Below, piece after piece: positions 26,135-34,449 of a stretch of DNA of 36,482 nt (position 1 is its first letter; every line of letters starts with the position of its first letter). The stretch is from assembly GCA_002067405.1 (NCBI GenBank), contig MVRP01000023.1, positions 1 to 36,482 of the forward strand. Reading direction: 5' to 3'. The translations under genes were made by a program, and so were the position numbers. Under the pieces are notes generated by a model that worked only from the letters and a program-made list of their open reading frames with translations, ran no database searches and was not told the DNA's origin. This stretch comes from Syntrophorhabdaceae bacterium PtaU1.Bin034 (GTDB taxonomy: Bacteria; Desulfobacterota_G; Syntrophorhabdia; Syntrophorhabdales; WCHB1-27).

Positions 26135-27869
26135 GTTCCTCCAACCCTACAGGGTAAAGCTTGTCTTTGCCATGATTTTCATGTCTCTTGTTGCGGCATC
26201 CAACGGTGCGACGGCTTTTCTTGTCCAGCCGGTCATGGACAAGATCTTTTACGAGAAGAACGCAAGCCTCCTGTTGCTCATTCCCTTTGCGATCGTTCTT
26301 TTGTCCCTCTCAAAAGGCGTCTTCGATTACCTTCAGTCGTATTTGATGGGTTTCGTGGGCCAGAGGGTTATAACCGATATCAGGGACATCGTTTTCAAGA
26401 GGCTCCAGATCCAGCCCCTATCTTTCTTCGACAAAACTCCGACGGGTCAGATTATTTCCCGCATCACCAACGACATAAGCCTTGTGCAAGGAGCGGTCTC
26501 CGACGCTTTTACCGCTATCCTCAAAGACGCTTTTACCATAATCTTCCTTATTGGCGTGGTTTTCTACCGTGACTGGAAACTCGCGGTTATCGCTTTTCTC
26601 ATCCTTCCTTTTGCCACGTATCCCATTATCGCTTTCGGTAAAAGACTTCGAAAAATAAGTATGCAGAACCAGAAGGCGATAGCGAAGCTTACCAGTTTTC
26701 TGCACGAGACAATCACAAGCCAGAGAGTGGTCAAGGCATTTTGCATGGAGCAATATGAGCACGGGAAGTTCGACGCAGAGAATGAGAATCTCTTCAGGAT
26801 CATACTCAAAAGATACAAGGTGAAAGGGCTTTCCTCGCCTGTCATGGAGGTGCTCGGAGGAGTTGCGGTAGCAGTCATAATATGGTACGGAGGATCTGAA
26901 GTCATAGCCGGGAAATCGACACCCGGTTCGTTCTTCTCTTTCACTGCAGCGCTCATTATGTTATACGAGCCCATAAAGCGCCTCAACAAGGAGAACCACA
27001 ACATCCAGCAGGGTCTTGCCGCCGCGCAAAGGGTATTTGAGATAGTTGACCGGGAACCTGAAATCACCGACAAATGTGACGCAGTAGAGCTGCCAGCCAC
27101 GGAGGGTGAAATAGAGTTTTCCGATGTCTCTTTCAAATATGAAGACAAAATGGTCCTGAACGGCATAAATCTTCATATAAGCAAAAACGAGACCGTGGCC
27201 ATAGTGGGAGAAAGCGGTGTCGGAAAAACGACTCTGGTCAATCTTATCCTCAGGTTCTACGATGTTTCGGACGGCTCCATACGTCTTGACGGTATTGACA
27301 TTCGCGACGCCACACTCCATTCCCTCAGGGCAAACATGGCTCTCGTCACACAGGATGTAATTCTCTTTAACGATACCATTCTGAACAACATTGCCCACGG
27401 CAAGGACATCGACATGGAAAAGATAGAGGCGTCCATTCGTTCCGCCTATGCCCATGATTTTGTCTCAAAGCTCCCGAAGAAGCTGGAAACGGTTGTCGGG
27501 GAAAAGGGTATAAGGCTTTCGGGAGGACAAAAACAGAGAATCGCGATTGCCCGCGCTCTTTACAAAGATGCTCCGATCCTGATCCTCGACGAGGCAACAA
27601 GCGCCCTCGACACCGCATCGGAAACAGAGGTCCAGAAGGCGCTCGAGAACCTTATGAAGGGAAGAACAACCATCGTTATCGCCCACAGGCTTTCCACCGT
27701 GATGAATGCCGATAGGATCATTGTCCTCGAAGGCGGCGGCATTGCCCAGGAAGGAAGACATGAGGACCTCATTCAGGAAGAAGGCCCCTACAAGAGGCTT
27801 TACGACCTGCAGTTCCGGGACGAGCCAAAGAAAGTAATACGGATCAGTAAAAGACTCAAGAATGCTTAA
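26109..27869 (+). CDS. msbA: Lipid A flippase MsbA (ABC transporter)
   Basis: MsbA flips lipid A core across the inner membrane using ATP. Six membrane helices lie in residues 1-320 (the first at about 15-38). The ATPase follows: Walker A GESGVGKTTL with K373, the Q-loop TQDVILFND, the signature LSGGQKQR, Walker B ILILDEATSALD and the switch histidine in IAHRLST. At 586 residues it is a normal half-transporter. GGAG stands 9 bases before the ATG, inside lpxB. It precedes an acyltransferase and waaA, so the lipid A function is well supported by context. Confidence 0.94.
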   Translation: MDLYLRLLKFLQPYRVKLVFAMIFMSLVAASNGATAFLVQPVMDKIFYEKNASLLLLIPFAIVLLSLSKGVFDYLQSYLMGFVGQRVITDIRDIVFKRLQIQPLSFFDKTPTGQIISRITNDISLVQGAVSDAFTAILKDAFTIIFLIGVVFYRDWKLAVIAFLILPFATYPIIAFGKRLRKISMQNQKAIAKLTSFLHETITSQRVVKAFCMEQYEHGKFDAENENLFRIILKRYKVKGLSSPVMEVLGGVAVAVIIWYGGSEVIAGKSTPGSFFSFTAALIMLYEPIKRLNKENHNIQQGLAAAQRVFEIVDREPEITDKCDAVELPATEGEIEFSDVSFKYEDKMVLNGINLHISKNETVAIVGESGVGKTTLVNLILRFYDVSDGSIRLDGIDIRDATLHSLRANMALVTQDVILFNDTILNNIAHGKDIDMEKIEASIRSAYAHDFVSKLPKKLETVVGEKGIRLSGGQKQRIAIARALYKDAPILILDEATSALDTASETEVQKALENLMKGRTTIVIAHRLSTVMNADRIIVLEGGGIAQEGRHEDLIQEEGPYKRLYDLQFRDEPKKVIRISKRLKNA

Positions 27870-28527
27870 GAACGTCAAATATTTCATCATGCTCAACTTC
27901 CTGCCCCCGGTTGTCTATCTTGTTCTCACTCTCCTGAAGGCGACCCTCAGGATCGAGCACATAAACAAAGACCCTGTGGAGCGATTATGGCAGCAAGGAG
28001 ATAACATTATCGCCTGCTTCTGGCATGGCAGACTACTTGCCATGCCTTTTGCTTATAAAGGAACCGGGGCTAAGGTTCTTATATCACGCCATCGCGACGG
28101 CGAGTTCATTGCAAGGGTGATAAAATACTTCGGCCTTGGAACAGTCAGAGGATCGCATAGAAAAAGTTCCGTCTCCTCGGTGAGGGAGATGCTCGCTGAA
28201 TTGAAGCAGGGAACCAGCATCGCCATAACACCCGACGGCCCGAAAGGGCCACGCTATCAGGTCAAACAGGGCATAATCGAGCTTGCGAGGATTAGCCAAA
28301 TCCCGATAGTACCTGTCACCTGCAGCGCGAGCAAGAAGAAAGTCTTCAATTCCTGGGACCGTTTTCTGCTGCCCTACCCCTTCTCCACAATGCTCTTCCT
28401 CTGGGGAAATCCCATCTATGTTCCAAAAAACATCCGGAGTAGCGAAATCGAGGCAAAAAGGCAGGATCTCGAAAAGACCCTTGTGTCCTTAACAGAAACA
28501 GCAGACCGTATGGCATGTGGAAACTAA
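27862..28527 (+). CDS. DUF374 lysophospholipid acyltransferase-family protein (221 aa)
   Basis: The protein has an N-terminal hydrophobic segment (about 8-26) and the acyltransferase core of the DUF374 family: CFWHGRLLAMPF, SRHRDGEFIARVI (the HxxxxD-like catalytic block), VRGSHRKSSVSSVREML and ITPDGPKGPRYQV. Members of this family are thought to transfer acyl chains to membrane lipids. Here it lies between msbA and waaA and overlaps both, where other Gram-negatives often place lpxK or a late acyltransferase. It is thus a candidate for a secondary lipid A acyltransferase, by context only. No lpxL/lpxM type gene is in the window. Confidence 0.85.
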   Translation: MLKNVKYFIMLNFLPPVVYLVLTLLKATLRIEHINKDPVERLWQQGDNIIACFWHGRLLAMPFAYKGTGAKVLISRHRDGEFIARVIKYFGLGTVRGSHRKSSVSSVREMLAELKQGTSIAITPDGPKGPRYQVKQGIIELARISQIPIVPVTCSASKKKVFNSWDRFLLPYPFSTMLFLWGNPIYVPKNIRSSEIEAKRQDLEKTLVSLTETADRMACGN

Positions 28528-29765
28528 TTTATAACCTTCTCATCTATTCTCTCTTCCCTTTCTTTGCCGTCTTTTCCCTTACCAATAAGAAGGTCAGAAC
28601 CAACTTTCGCGAAAGGATGTTGCCGAAGCCGGTTGGCGGCAACATGCAGGATCCCTTGTGGATACACGCCGCTTCGTTGGGAGAGGCCGTGATCGCCGAG
28701 AACTTCATCACCTACGTGCGCCCGAAGATCAAGAACGACATTGTCGTCACGACGAACACCTACTACACGAGAGATCTCCTGAGGAGGAAGTTCGGCGATT
28801 CGGTCAAGGTCTTCTCCCTGCCCTTCGACTTTTCTTTCTCGATCGGACGATTTACGGGAAACACCAGGTTTGCGGCCCTCCTCATCATTGAGACAGAGAT
28901 TTGGCCGAACCTGATATGGAAGGTGAAAAGCAGGGGTATCCCTGTAATAATTATCAACGGCAGGATTTCCGATTCCACGATAGGCCGGTACAAGCGCTTT
29001 TCCTTTTTTCTGACCAGCGTGCTTTCCTCCGTGGACCTCGTTCTTGCCCAGTCTGAGGAACATGCGAGAAGATTTGTGATGCTCGGTATCAGCCCTTCAA
29101 AGGTTGTCAATGCGGGAAATCTCAAGTACTACCGGAAAGTAGAGGGCCTTTCCCGAACAAAATCCAAGGACAGCGTTATCACCTTCGGAAGCGTAAAGGA
29201 AAAGGAGCTGCCCATTCTCATCCCCGTCATTGGCGGCCTACGGAAGGATTTTCCGGAGATCCGTATTTACATCGCTCCCAGGGAGCTCAAGCTGGTCCCC
29301 GAAATAGAAAAGCAGTTTGCCGATTCGTTTGTAGTTGTTCGCTATTCACACGAGAAACAGAATGGCGCCTGCGGCGGAGAAATCGTTCTGGTCGATACAG
29401 TGGGCGATCTGGTCGGCATATACGCGAAAAGCAAGGTTGCCTTCGTCGGGGGAAGCCTTGCTCCCTATGGCGGGCAGAATGTGTTGGAGCCTCTTTTTGT
29501 GGGCACACCTGTGATTTTTGGACCGCATATAGACAACTTCAAGGCCATTTCTCAGGATATTATTACCCAAGGGGCAGGTTTCATGGTGCAGGACGGAGCC
29601 GAACTTCTTTCAAGAATGCGAATGGTTCTGACCGATGAAGGCGTCAGACAGAACCTTGCAGAAGCAGGCAGGGCGGTCCTCGACATGCAAAGAAATGTTA
29701 TGGAAAAAGCGAGTCGACTCGTGCTGGAGGCGGTATGGAAGAATTCACAAAACTTGTCGAGCTGA
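28515..29765 (+). CDS. waaA: 3-Deoxy-D-manno-octulosonic acid (Kdo) transferase WaaA/KdtA
   Basis: WaaA is a GT-B glycosyltransferase that adds Kdo from CMP-Kdo to lipid IVA. A membrane-anchoring N-terminus (KLIYNLLIYSLFPFFAVF) is followed by WIHAASLGEAVIAE, with the catalytic glutamate E57. Further family blocks are LIIETEIWPNLI, INGRISDSTIGRYKR and, in the C-terminal domain, FVGGSLAPYGGQNVLEPLF. At 416 residues it is full length. It overlaps the acyltransferase gene by 13 bases and mazG by 31. Whether it adds one or two Kdo residues cannot be told. Confidence 0.95.
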   Translation: MWKLIYNLLIYSLFPFFAVFSLTNKKVRTNFRERMLPKPVGGNMQDPLWIHAASLGEAVIAENFITYVRPKIKNDIVVTTNTYYTRDLLRRKFGDSVKVFSLPFDFSFSIGRFTGNTRFAALLIIETEIWPNLIWKVKSRGIPVIIINGRISDSTIGRYKRFSFFLTSVLSSVDLVLAQSEEHARRFVMLGISPSKVVNAGNLKYYRKVEGLSRTKSKDSVITFGSVKEKELPILIPVIGGLRKDFPEIRIYIAPRELKLVPEIEKQFADSFVVVRYSHEKQNGACGGEIVLVDTVGDLVGIYAKSKVAFVGGSLAPYGGQNVLEPLFVGTPVIFGPHIDNFKAISQDIITQGAGFMVQDGAELLSRMRMVLTDEGVRQNLAEAGRAVLDMQRNVMEKASRLVLEAVWKNSQNLSS

Positions 29766-30490
29766 TGAGCACCCTCCGCGGTGAGCACGGCTGCCCGTGG
29801 GACAAAAAACAGACAGAGAAAGGCTTCAGGACTTTTCTCCTCGAGGAGGTTTACGAACTCATCGAGGCCATCGAGAACGACGACCACAACGCCCTCAAAG
29901 AAGAGCTGGGCGACCTCCTCTTTCACATCGTCTTTATTTCCCAGATTTCAAAAGAAAAAGGCCATTTCGATATCAGGGATGTGCTCGAAAACACGTACAA
30001 GAAAATGTACGGAAGGCATCCTCATGTTTTCTCTCGTGCTGCCGATGATAAGCCTGTCGAAAAACGATGGGAGGAATTGAAGAAAGCGGAAAAAAAGGAC
30101 TATTCACCCTTATCCGGTGTCCCGAGGATCCTCCCTGCCCTTCTGCGTGCGTACGTGATCTCAAAAAGGGCGGCACGAGTTGGGTTTGACTGGGAGAAGC
30201 TGGACGATATTTACGACAAGGTCTATGAAGAAATAAGTGAACTCAAAGAAGCTGAAGCTTCGGGAGCAGCCGAGGATATAGAGGAAGAAATAGGCGATCT
30301 TCTCTTTACCGTGTCAAACATATCACGTTTTCACGGCATTGATCCGGAGGGCGCTCTCAGACGGACGACAGACAAATTTGTTAGACGATTTGGTTACCTG
30401 GAAAAACAAATCGATCTAGCAAAAGCCGACCTCAAAACGATGGACGCTCTGTGGAATGAATCGAAAGAAAAGGAAAAGAAGGGGAAGTGA
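29735..30490 (+). CDS. mazG: Nucleoside triphosphate pyrophosphohydrolase MazG
   Basis: MazG hydrolyses NTPs to NMP and PPi, clearing aberrant nucleotides and tuning stress signalling. Two tandem MazG domains are visible: the first with CPWDKKQTEKGFRTFLLEEV and EELGDLLFHIVF, the second (about 150-230) with VYEEISELKEAE and EEIGDLLFTVSNISRF. The EExxE and ExxD metal sites are present in both. GGAGG is 4 bases before the ATG, inside waaA. The lysine-rich tail (ESKEKEKKGK) is unstructured. It is the last gene of the envelope operon and converges on the cold-shock gene 9 bases further on. Confidence 0.94.
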   Translation: MEEFTKLVELMSTLRGEHGCPWDKKQTEKGFRTFLLEEVYELIEAIENDDHNALKEELGDLLFHIVFISQISKEKGHFDIRDVLENTYKKMYGRHPHVFSRAADDKPVEKRWEELKKAEKKDYSPLSGVPRILPALLRAYVISKRAARVGFDWEKLDDIYDKVYEEISELKEAEASGAAEDIEEEIGDLLFTVSNISRFHGIDPEGALRRTTDKFVRRFGYLEKQIDLAKADLKTMDALWNESKEKEKKGK

Positions 30491-30501
30491 ATCCCCCTTC
30501 T
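30477..30501 (-). terminator. Terminator of the cold-shock gene, inside the mazG 3' end
   Basis: The arms agaagggg (30477-30484) and ccccttct (30494-30501) pair over 8 bp with a 9-base loop. On the minus strand a T-rich tail (TTTCCTTTTC) follows, encoded by the last lysine codons of mazG. The two convergent genes thus share the region. On the plus strand no T-tail follows. Confidence 0.6.
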
Positions 30502-30703
30502 ACTCAACCTTTACGACATTTGATGCCTGCGGTCCTTTGGGTCCGTTCACTATTTCAAATTCTACGGCTTCACCCGTCTTCAGGGTCTTGAAACCGTTCT
30601 GTTTGATGGCAGAATAATGCACAAACACGTCCCCCCCGTTGTCCTGCTCAATAAACCCGTACCCCTTTGAATCATTAAACCACTTAACCTTACCTACTGG
30701 CAT
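30500..30703 (-). CDS. cspA: Cold-shock domain protein (CspA family), 67 aa
   Basis: A single OB-fold cold-shock domain that binds single-stranded RNA and DNA as a chaperone. Both RNA-binding motifs are present: KGYGFIEQ (RNP1-like) and DVFVHYSAI (RNP2-like), after the usual start [15 protein letters not shown]. At 67 residues it is complete. AAAGGAG lies about 9 bases before the ATG at 30703, and a near-consensus promoter stands at 30750-30779. The leader of about 40 bases is short compared with the cold-inducible E. coli cspA leader, so it may be a constitutive member. Confidence 0.95.
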   Translation of the reverse strand: MPVGKVKWFNDSKGYGFIEQDNGGDVFVHYSAIKQNGFKTLKTGEAVEFEIVNGPKGPQASNVVKVE

Positions 30704-30749
30704 CCCGCTAAACTCCTTTCTTCAAAATAAGTTAGTATTACTGAACGTA

Positions 30750-30779
30750 ATGATAATTGAGTCCGAAATATTATGTCAA
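30750..30779 (-). promoter_or_regulatory. Sigma-70-type promoter of the cold-shock gene
   Basis: On the minus strand a perfect TTGACA (30779-30774) is followed after 18 bases by TATCAT (30755-30750). It lies 47 bases before the start codon in an otherwise gene-free 260-base gap (30704-30963), in which I see nothing else. Confidence 0.65.
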
Positions 30780-30963
30780 GGGAAATGTTAAAACGATTTA
30801 ATAAAAAATCCCTTTGATCCAGGCGGGTTTACGCCGGGTATAGGCGACAGACGACTACATCGGGTGAACATGCCGCCACTATTTTCTGTCCTCGGCAGCC
30901 TGTGGGGTCCTAATGCTCCATCTTCCACTCTTTCCCGGCACTTTGGGGGGTCCCATCCCATCG

Positions 30964-31338
30964 TTATTCATATCCGAGTTCGGCCAATCTTGCCTCATCC
31001 ATGCCAAGAAAGTGTGCTACCTCGTGAACGATCGTGATCCTGATCTGTTCCTCCAGTTCCTCATCTGTACCGCACATTTCCTGAAGAGGATCCTGAAAAA
31101 GAAAAATGGTGTCAGGAAAAAGTGGAGGCGCCGTAATGGAACGTTCTATTAACGGAACGCCTTGGAAAAGGCCAAGAAGCTCCTCGGCCCGTTCGATTCC
31201 CAGTTCCTTCAGCATCGCCCTTGAAGGTCTCCTACGAACCGTAATAATCAAATTATCGAGGTGCTCCCGTATCTCACCGGGTATATTACGCAATGCCCTC
31301 TTCACGATTCTGTCAAATTCTTTCTCACTTATCTTCAT
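30964..31338 (-). CDS. Small zinc metallopeptidase-like protein (DUF1025/zincin, 124 aa)
   Basis: The C-terminus carries an extended zincin motif HExxHxxGxxD: H105, E106, H109 and D114 (HEVAHFLGMDE). The N-terminal part (FDRIVKRALRNIPGEIREHL) fits the family of small possibly neutral zinc metallopeptidases, PF06262. The ATG at 31338 is chosen because AGGTG stands just upstream; an alternative start at 31365 would add nine residues. Substrates of the family are not known to me. It lies alone, divergent from the MBL-fold gene. Confidence 0.82.
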   Translation of the reverse strand: MKISEKEFDRIVKRALRNIPGEIREHLDNLIITVRRRPSRAMLKELGIERAEELLGLFQGVPLIERSITAPPLFPDTIFLFQDPLQEMCGTDEELEEQIRITIVHEVAHFLGMDEARLAELGYE

Positions 31339-31471
31339 AGCACCTGCGTCAAATAATTCTAACACGGTTCAGGTCGGAGCAAGAGCCAATTAAGCTTGAA
31401 AACCTCGAGAATGAGGTTAATATATTTCAACGACCAAGCACGTGTCTCAAAAACCGGGAGGATGAGCGGAA

Positions 31472-32146
31472 ATGGTAAAAGGAATCTATCGCGTGGCCGG
31501 TCCGGACATCACGGACAATAGAGATTGCAATGTCTACCTTGTGGATCTGGGAGAGCTGGTACTCGTCGATGCCGGCTTCGGCGCAGCCACACCCGGACTG
31601 ATCGACAATATCAAAGCCGTGGGACTTGATCCTTCCCGGGTTTCATCAATCATTCTGACTCATTGCCACATTGACCATATCGGAGGTGCCGCAGAGTTGC
31701 GGGACGTCCTGCAAACCCGCCTCTTCATGCACGAATTGGACGCGCAGATCGTCGAGCGGGGTGACAATAGGCTTACGGCAGCCTTCTGCTTTGAGATCCA
31801 GTTCCAACCTCTGATGATCGATGTCAAAATCCGTGGTTCCGGGGGCCTGATTCCATTTGGTGATCAAAGCATTTCCTTTATCCATACTCCGGGCCATACA
31901 CCCGGTTCGATTTCACTCTACATTGACACAAATGGCAAGCGAATCCTGTTCGGCCAGGATCTCGGAGCCCCCCTGCTTGCGGAATTCGATTGCGATCCTG
32001 AAGCGTGGAGAGAATCCATGCAAAACCTTTTGGCACTCAAGGCCGACGTGCTCTGCGACGGTCATTCGGGCATCTATCAGCCTGCCGAGGCGGTAGCTGC
32101 CTATATTCAGCACTTTATCAGGCAAAACCTTCATGAATTGCGGTAG
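31472..32146 (+). CDS. Metallo-beta-lactamase fold hydrolase (glyoxalase II-like), 224 aa
   Basis: This is a binuclear metal hydrolase. The HxHxDH motif is THCHIDHIGG (H64, H66, D68, H69). Further ligands are in HTPGHTPGSISLY, the bridging aspartate in FGQDLGAP, and the last histidine in CDGHSG. The set is typical of glyoxalase II/flavoprotein-type MBL proteins, but the substrate cannot be given. There is no signal peptide. GGGAGG stands about 12 bases before the ATG. The 130-base gap upstream holds a short hairpin, aacctc/gaggtt (31401-31418), and AT-rich promoter-like sequence. Confidence 0.88.
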   Translation: MVKGIYRVAGPDITDNRDCNVYLVDLGELVLVDAGFGAATPGLIDNIKAVGLDPSRVSSIILTHCHIDHIGGAAELRDVLQTRLFMHELDAQIVERGDNRLTAAFCFEIQFQPLMIDVKIRGSGGLIPFGDQSISFIHTPGHTPGSISLYIDTNGKRILFGQDLGAPLLAEFDCDPEAWRESMQNLLALKADVLCDGHSGIYQPAEAVAAYIQHFIRQNLHELR

Positions 32147-32324
32147 CGTGCGGTGACACCCAATCACAAAGCAGTATCATATCATGGGATTCGAAGGCGC
32201 TGGGGAGTCTATCCGCGAATCACAGAACGGCGAGACACTACCCTGCACGAAGATGACAAAAAGCTTGTGCGATTCAAAAGCGGCCCGCTCATAGTTGTTG
32301 AACGTAAGGTCCGGCAAGACCCAA

Positions 32325-34187
32325 TTATTGCCGGCTGCTGTAGATGCGGGCAATCGCTGCTTTCATTGCTGTCATGAAATTATTCCAGTAAGCTTCGTAA
32401 GTAGTGTTTTTTACGAGGTACGGGGTAAGAAAACAGGAACGAAGGACGTATACGCTTCCTGTTCTGTTCCATTCGTCTCTTGAAATCCCGAACTTTTCAA
32501 TGTAGGCAACAGGAGCATCACCGTATTCTTCAGCTGTCAGCGCTGTTTTAGAGGTGATGAAATCGTTTGTGTAAACCGGGCCCGATTTATAGGAACACTG
32601 TTCATAGATCATCTGATTCAGGCTATTCATCTCCTCTAAGCTGCCGACACCCTTTTCGTGGAAGGCATAATCGATAACATTGATATCGGGAGCGGTCAGG
32701 GGGATAACTTCGAACTCTCTATCAGCCACAGCAAATGCGCCGCGGGATAAAAGCGAGCGATAAAAACGGGAAGCGCCTTCGATACTGTGCCCGATAAGGC
32801 GCCCGTAGCCCTTGATGTTGAGGGGGACGACCCGGTGAGCCATCCAGACGGCAGCCACTGCCGCACCGGGTTTGGAGCCCTCCATAATATAGCTTCCCAA
32901 CAGCATGGGATTAGTGTCGCTCTTTTCGAATACGTATGCAGCAAAATAGGAGATAATATCGATTACCCTACGGTCCTTGGCTACTATCGCTCCGGCCGCA
33001 TAGGGAACATAACCGAGTTTGTGGGGATCGACTGTTATCGAGTCAGCCTCGCTCATAGCCCTGAACGCCTCGTATACACTCACATTAAGCCAGTCCGTAT
33101 CATGGTGCAGCACGCCCTGTCGTGCATGTTGCCTGCTTACCTTGTTATACTCCATGAATAGATTCTCTTCATCCAGAAACAGGGAACGCGCGTAGCCTCC
33201 GTAAGCTGCATCAATGTGCAAATAATATGAGACTCCCTGATTCTCATATCGGTCTCTAAGCCTCACGATCTCATGAACCTCGTCCACAGCGCCTTCTTCT
33301 GTTGTGCCGACAACGGCCACCACCATGAGAATCGGTATCTTTTCTTTGATAAGACAATCGATCTGAGCCTCTAAAGCCTTTATATCCATACGGAAGTTCG
33401 GTCCTACGGGAACAGAGATAAGATTCTCCTGCCCGACGCCCAAGATGTCAGCAGCCTTTGTCCAGGAATAGTGCTTTGATTGGGGGACGAGTATTTTGCC
33501 TAGTCCGCTCCCTTTCATGCCAACACCGCGCACACATTTTTGCCGCACGTCTTCAAAAGAATCTGATGACTTCACCTGATCAAGCAGATCGAGGATCCGG
33601 GCTGTGGAAAGGTTTAAGAGCTGCCAGTCATCCAGACCGGCAACAAGTTCAGGTTTGACCGCCCTGATCGCCACAGGGATTGACTTCAGGTTGCGCGCCA
33701 TCCAGAGCCCCTCGTAGTTCGCCACCGTTCCACCTGATGTAATATGTCCCCAGGACGTCCGGGGGTCATAACCCATGAGAGCGGCCAACTGGCGTCCCAC
33801 TTCTATTTCTAAAGCAGTAGTTGCAGGAGATCCTTCAAAGGCGCAGTTGTTGGGATTATAGAGAGTGGTCAGCATAAAGCCAAGATTCGCCGCCATGAGC
33901 GTATCGGCGGCCATATGTCCAAGGTAACGGGGAGAAAACCACGGGATGGAACAGAGCTGCAGGTTACCTGCCAACTCGACCAGGGCCTCCCTAGTCCTCT
34001 GAAGGGTGGCCAGAAAATCGTTTCCTTGCTGTTCCTCACGACTCACAACGGCTTGGTCTTCCGGATGAAAATAACGTCGCCATTCAGCATGGTCATCCAT
34101 GAGAAAGTTGAGCATTGTTCTGAAAAAGTCATAGTTTTCTGATTTTGGTCCGAGAAACAGGGCATTCACGTTGATTCGATCATCCAC
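32325..34187 (-). CDS. tdcA: PLP-dependent tyrosine decarboxylase-like protein (620 aa)
   Basis: A group II PLP decarboxylase that resembles, from one end to the other, the roughly 620-residue tyrosine decarboxylases of Enterococcus and Lactobacillus. Shared features I recall include the opening NVNALFLGPKSEN, then ELVAGLDDWQLLN, PQSKHYSWTKAADILG, HIDAAYGGYARSLFLDE, YFAAYVFEK and GYGRLIGHSIEG. The Schiff-base lysine is K390 in TVDPHKLGY, and D326 (HIDAAYGG) should bind the pyridine nitrogen. The expected reaction is tyrosine to tyramine plus CO2, useful for acid resistance or energy; phenylalanine or L-DOPA may also be used. The GTG start at 34187 has GAGGTGA upstream. No tyrosine/tyramine antiporter or tyrosyl-tRNA synthetase is adjacent, unlike the Gram-positive operons. 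Confidence 0.85.
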   Translation of the reverse strand: MDDRINVNALFLGPKSENYDFFRTMLNFLMDDHAEWRRYFHPEDQAVVSREEQQGNDFLATLQRTREALVELAGNLQLCSIPWFSPRYLGHMAADTLMAANLGFMLTTLYNPNNCAFEGSPATTALEIEVGRQLAALMGYDPRTSWGHITSGGTVANYEGLWMARNLKSIPVAIRAVKPELVAGLDDWQLLNLSTARILDLLDQVKSSDSFEDVRQKCVRGVGMKGSGLGKILVPQSKHYSWTKAADILGVGQENLISVPVGPNFRMDIKALEAQIDCLIKEKIPILMVVAVVGTTEEGAVDEVHEIVRLRDRYENQGVSYYLHIDAAYGGYARSLFLDEENLFMEYNKVSRQHARQGVLHHDTDWLNVSVYEAFRAMSEADSITVDPHKLGYVPYAAGAIVAKDRRVIDIISYFAAYVFEKSDTNPMLLGSYIMEGSKPGAAVAAVWMAHRVVPLNIKGYGRLIGHSIEGASRFYRSLLSRGAFAVADREFEVIPLTAPDINVIDYAFHEKGVGSLEEMNSLNQMIYEQCSYKSGPVYTNDFITSKTALTAEEYGDAPVAYIEKFGISRDEWNRTGSVYVLRSCFLTPYLVKNTTYEAYWNNFMTAMKAAIARIYSSRQ

Positions 34188-34226
34188 GGTTCATCACCTC
34201 TTGCCGGTTATGTTTTTGGTTTTTCT

Positions 34227-34256
34227 ATTATATCTCGGTGTTTGCTTTCAGGTCAA
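34227..34256 (-). promoter_or_regulatory. Near-consensus promoter of the tyrosine decarboxylase gene
   Basis: On the minus strand TTGACC (34256-34251) is followed after 18 bases by a perfect TATAAT (34232-34227), 40 bases before the GTG start. The remaining gap to the transposase remnant (34257-34450) shows no gene. Confidence 0.7.
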
Positions 34257-34449
34257 AAATCCCAAGGCAGTCACTTTATCCTCTATCGCTTTTGACGGAA
34301 TTCGTCCCATGTTACGGTTTTTCCAACCCGTCTTCCAAACGGATCATACTGGAAACGGACATTAGTTCCCAGCTGAGGAAAAGTGATAGCCCCGATAATC
34401 GGAGAACATGGCTGTCGGGCCAAAGGCGCTGTTATATCGATCGTCAGCG

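Noticed and set aside
32153..32377. A short plus-strand frame between the MBL hydrolase and the decarboxylase
   Set aside because: It has no ribosome site or recognisable domain and runs into the decarboxylase gene. The 178-base gap holds nothing else I can support apart from a weak 6-bp stem over the decarboxylase stop.
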